Part shown: positions 61,370 to 64,000 of the stretch, in pieces | Position numbering within the stretch: the stretch's first letter is position 1 | How the letters are laid out: each line of letters begins with the position of its first letter | Origin: Sphingobacterium sp. UBA5670 | Lineage (GTDB): Bacteria; Bacteroidota; Bacteroidia; Sphingobacteriales; Sphingobacteriaceae | Direction: 5' to 3' | Assembly: GCF_002420705.1 (NCBI RefSeq) | Contig: NZ_DIIM01000019.1 | Span: 62,001 to 126,000 of the forward strand | DNA length: 64,000 bases | Notes under the pieces: model-generated | Told to the model about the DNA's origin: nothing | The model's input: the letters and a program-made list of their open reading frames with translations, nothing else | Database searches by the model: none | Translations under genes and position numbers: made by a program

Positions 61370-62743
61370 ATGAGAAAAATTTTATACCTATTTATCATTT
61401 GTTTCCATTTTTCATGTTCCCATGCACAGACATTTGATGGTTCATGGAAGGGTGAGGTTGAGGTTTCAGGGCAGAAGCTGCTGCTCGTGTTCAATATTCA
61501 AAAAGATAGCGCAGGGAAATGGAATGGAACCTTTGAGAGTCCGATGCAAACCGCACAGAAATTTGCAATAAATCAAATACGCATCGAGCAAGATTCTATT
61601 TGGATGGATGTTAAAAATATAGGTCTTGTCTACGCGGGCTTTTTGGATCGGGATAAAGATGTGATGAAAGGGGTGATGAAACAAGGGCCTTTTGAATCTG
61701 CTATGATTTTGGTACGAAGCGAGAACGAACAGAGCGGGCTTTCTCGTAAACAGGATGTATTTCCTCCGTATAGCTATACGGAAGAGGAAGTGCAGTTCAA
61801 AAATAGTGCAGGCAATGCGCTGCTTACAGGATCCCTGACTTATCCCAAAAGTGGGGGGCCGTTTCCTGCGGTGGTATTAGTCAATGGCAGTGGGCAGCAA
61901 AATAGGGATTCGGAGGTGTTCGGGCACAGGCCTTTTAAGGTACTTGCAGATCATCTTACCAAAAATGGCTTTGCCGTATTGCGCTATGATGATCGGGGGG
62001 TAGGAGGCTCTAAAGGAGAAGTTAATTTAGCAACAACGATTGACTTTGCCTCTGACGCTAATGCCGCAGTCGATTTTTTAAGTAAGAAAACGAATATTAA
62101 TGGAGAGAAAATAGGGATAATCGGTCATAGTGAGGGTGCTTTAATTGCTGAAATAGTGGCCTCAGAAAGTAATAAAGTAAAATATATAGCGCTTCTATCT
62201 GGACCCGTGATTAAAGGTGATTCCCTGCTGATCTTACAAAGTTACGCTCTAGGAAAAGTCGGAGGTTTATCTGAAAAGGCTTTGGATGTAAATAAAGTAA
62301 ATAATCGAAAATTGTATAATATTCTATTGGAAGACGAGTCACCAAAAGTATTGGCCGCATCGCTGGAAGAGGAACTTATTCATCAAAATAATGGGAAACC
62401 GCTGACTCCTGATATGAAGATTAAACTTAGTCCGATGATGAGCCCTTGGTTTAGGACGTTTCTTCGCATCGATCCGGCTTATTATCTGAAGCAGGTTAAA
62501 GTACCGGTTTTTGCTTCTTTTGGAGGAAAGGATGTACAGGTTCCTGCCAATGAAAATATCTATTGTCTGCAGCGTTTGCACTTGAACACCACCGATGTCA
62601 CAATTAAGGATTATCCCAATCTGAATCATCTTTTTCAAAATGCGCAAACTGGAAAAATTGAAGAATATTTTGAAAACTCAGAAAGCTTTAATGAACAATT
62701 GATGGATGACCTTACGAAATGGCTTAAACTGAAGACAAATTGA
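61370..62743 (+). CDS. Exported alpha/beta hydrolase
   Basis: A 457-residue secreted hydrolase. Signal peptide about 1-19 (ends SHAQ). Residues about 20-130 form a beta-rich N-terminal domain (TFDGSWKGEVEV) found in this Bacteroidota group. The alpha/beta hydrolase domain follows: oxyanion region VVLVNGSGQQNRD, YDDRGVGGS, nucleophile elbow GHSEG with Ser254, Asp in FGGKDVQVPANEN, and His in NLNHLFQNA. Likely an esterase or peptidase of the dienelactone/prolyl-oligopeptidase-like group; the substrate is unknown. Last gene of the DUF2089 operon. Confidence 0.85.
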   Translation: MRKILYLFIICFHFSCSHAQTFDGSWKGEVEVSGQKLLLVFNIQKDSAGKWNGTFESPMQTAQKFAINQIRIEQDSIWMDVKNIGLVYAGFLDRDKDVMKGVMKQGPFESAMILVRSENEQSGLSRKQDVFPPYSYTEEEVQFKNSAGNALLTGSLTYPKSGGPFPAVVLVNGSGQQNRDSEVFGHRPFKVLADHLTKNGFAVLRYDDRGVGGSKGEVNLATTIDFASDANAAVDFLSKKTNINGEKIGIIGHSEGALIAEIVASESNKVKYIALLSGPVIKGDSLLILQSYALGKVGGLSEKALDVNKVNNRKLYNILLEDESPKVLAASLEEELIHQNNGKPLTPDMKIKLSPMMSPWFRTFLRIDPAYYLKQVKVPVFASFGGKDVQVPANENIYCLQRLHLNTTDVTIKDYPNLNHLFQNAQTGKIEEYFENSESFNEQLMDDLTKWLKLKTN

Positions 62744-62800
62744 TTGAATGAACTAAAGGCCGCGAATTTTAATATTTCTTTGCGGATCAAATAGACTTAA

Positions 62801-62840
62801 AAAGATCAGCCCCATTTAATATCCTATTAAATGGGGCTGA
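62801..62840. terminator. Terminator between hydrolase and SDR genes
   Basis: Perfect 16-bp stem (62806-62821 with 62825-62840), 3-nt loop. On the minus strand a T run (62804-62801) follows directly, so it ends the SDR transcript; it may also stop the convergent hydrolase transcript although no T run lies on that side. Confidence 0.75.
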
Positions 62841-62882
62841 CTGTATTAGATCAAAAGATCTTTTGGAAGTGTGCTGTTCCAA

Positions 62883-63590
62883 TTAGGGTGTTGTATTGGC
62901 TACGGGAAGTATTTTACCATTGAAATAGTGCTGTCCGTTTTGAGCGAAATCAGCAATATAACGTCCCATTTCAAAGGCTAATGTACCCGCTTCGACACCA
63001 GGGAATGCAGCTTCAAACATTTCAGTCTGGGAAGATCCCAAAGCCAGACAGTTGACTTTGATTCCTTTTTCTTTAAACTCTTCGGCCAAACATTCCGTCA
63101 GGATCGCTAATGCTCCTTTACTGGTTGAATAAGCCGCAAGTCCCGGAAATTTCATGGAGCCCTGGAAGCCACCCATGCTACTAATATTGACTATATGTGA
63201 CCCCTCTTGCATCATTGGGACAACATGTTGTATCATATTGACGTGTCCCATAACGTTGGTCTGTAGCATTTCGGCAAAATCTTTTCCATCTGTTTCCATA
63301 AAAGGTTTATTGATGAGTGCTCCTGCGTTGTTGATTAAAATATCGACCTTATCAAATTTTGATTGGATGAACGGAACCAGCGTGGCATAGTCATCGTAGA
63401 CAATATCAAATTGGGCAGGATATAACGTGCCGCCATCATAATTGAGCTGGCGGGCAATTTCATGGAGTTTTCTCAGTTTGTCCGCTGATCTAGCCAGTGC
63501 AATTACTTTGTTGTCCTTTTTAGAGGTCAAATCCAATACAGCTTCAAATCCAACACCACTGCTTGCCCCTGTAATAATAATATTTGCCAT
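62883..63590 (-). CDS. Short-chain dehydrogenase/reductase (SDR family)
   Basis: A 235-residue classical SDR. The cofactor-binding TGASSGVG is at 7-14, NNAG at 87-90, and the catalytic triad is Ser138 (NISSMGG), Tyr154 and Lys158 (YSTSK). The later LGSSQTEM fits the family. The acidic or basic residue after strand 2 (ARSADK) favours NADP(H). Substrate unknown. It starts 2 nt after the flippase-like gene ends, so the two form an operon. Confidence 0.9.
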   Translation of the reverse strand: MANIIITGASSGVGFEAVLDLTSKKDNKVIALARSADKLRKLHEIARQLNYDGGTLYPAQFDIVYDDYATLVPFIQSKFDKVDILINNAGALINKPFMETDGKDFAEMLQTNVMGHVNMIQHVVPMMQEGSHIVNISSMGGFQGSMKFPGLAAYSTSKGALAILTECLAEEFKEKGIKVNCLALGSSQTEMFEAAFPGVEAGTLAFEMGRYIADFAQNGQHYFNGKILPVANTTP

Positions 63591-63592
63591 TT

Positions 63593-64000
63593 TTATTCTT
63601 CTAATTTTTGACTTTGTTCGACTTCTTCTGCAGAAGGTAATTTGTCTTCACCAATTGCCTTCGGATGAAAGATAAAATAAATTCCTGAAAGAGCCACGAG
63701 TGCAGAAATAATATAGAATAACAACGTGATTAAAACTGCATTGTGTGAGTCCACTTGAAATATTCCAGCTCCCCATAGAATCACAAGTTCACGCATCCCC
63801 AATCCCCCAACGGAAAAAGGAATGATCGAAACCAGCGAAGAAGCAAGGAATAAAAAGAGATAAGGAGAAAATTTACCGCTAAATCCTAGTGCATAGAGTA
63901 TTAGTATTGCAGCAACGACTTGCATAGACTGTACTCCGATGGCTTTTAAGTGCGCCTTTAGAAATGTAGCCTTATATTCCCCGAAGAATTTGGTAACGAT
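63593..64000 (-). CDS. Flippase-like membrane protein, C-terminal part (5' end outside window)
   Basis: The reading frame is open to the right edge; the visible 135 residues are the C-terminal part of a protein of the LPG_synthase_TM/UPF0104 family. The signature PFSVGGLGMRELVILWGAGIF (about 83-63 residues from the end) is typical. Three helices are visible, then a charged tail LPSAEEVEQSQKLEE. Related in family to the gene at 56971. The true start lies beyond position 64000. The SDR gene follows 2 nt downstream. Confidence 0.85.
   Translation of the reverse strand: MVTKFFGEYKATFLKAHLKAIGVQSMQVVAAILILYALGFSGKFSPYLFLFLASSLVSIIPFSVGGLGMRELVILWGAGIFQVDSHNAVLITLLFYIISALVALSGIYFIFHPKAIGEDKLPSAEEVEQSQKLEE

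Overview
The window is a contiguous piece of a Bacteroidota chromosome, most probably Sphingobacterium or a close relative of the Sphingobacteriaceae. The grounds are AT-rich DNA, SusC/SusD pairs, a hybrid two-component regulator, a DUF6266 gene, Bacteroidota-type promoters (TTTG-N19-TAnnTTTG), weak or absent Shine-Dalgarno sequences before ribosomal genes, a zinc-free L36 and an arginine cluster of the Bacteroidetes type. The genus is inferred from protein character; no search was run. I saw no tRNA, rRNA, CRISPR array, phage or intact insertion sequence.

Layout. (1) 1-5711: 3' end of hisS, pyruvate dehydrogenase E1 alpha and E2 genes, a lipoprotein serine hydrolase and a small CoA-binding protein. 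(2) 5708-31147: a large carbohydrate region. On the minus strand lie a ROK regulator, a HEAT-repeat protein with two DUF1080 domains, and an exported Gfo/Idh/MocA oxidoreductase. On the plus strand follow a GH95-like enzyme and a GH88 enzyme. A hybrid sensor/AraC regulator (minus) faces susC, susD, DUF2264, a second GH88, a GH43-like propeller protein and a lyase with CBM96-like and beta/gamma-crystallin domains. The lyase plus two GH88 enzymes point to an acidic, uronate-containing glycan: the lyase would make 4,5-unsaturated ends and GH88 would remove them. The exact glycan is not determined. The oxidoreductase and DUF1080 pair resembles 3-keto-glycoside chemistry. (3) 31148-33870: a scar region with a decayed copy of a GH88 3' end and a perfect 45-nt palindrome, then DUF6266, a WYL regulator and a DinB protein.

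(4) 34092-49283: a ribosomal protein supercluster, from rplC (rpsJ is not in front of it) through rplQ, with secY, map, infA and rpoA. It includes rpmD and rpmJ, which are short. Consensus promoters precede rplC and infA, and several intercistronic hairpins occur. (5) 49389-54887: arginine biosynthesis (argD, argF', argB, proC, argE), with a convergent Lrp/AsnC regulator sharing a bidirectional terminator. (6) 55278-64000: a protein with kinase-like motifs that I cannot name, ruvC, a flippase-like membrane protein, a GT2 glycosyltransferase, an acyltransferase, a DUF2089-led membrane operon ending in an alpha/beta hydrolase, an SDR oxidoreductase and a second flippase-like gene cut by the window end.
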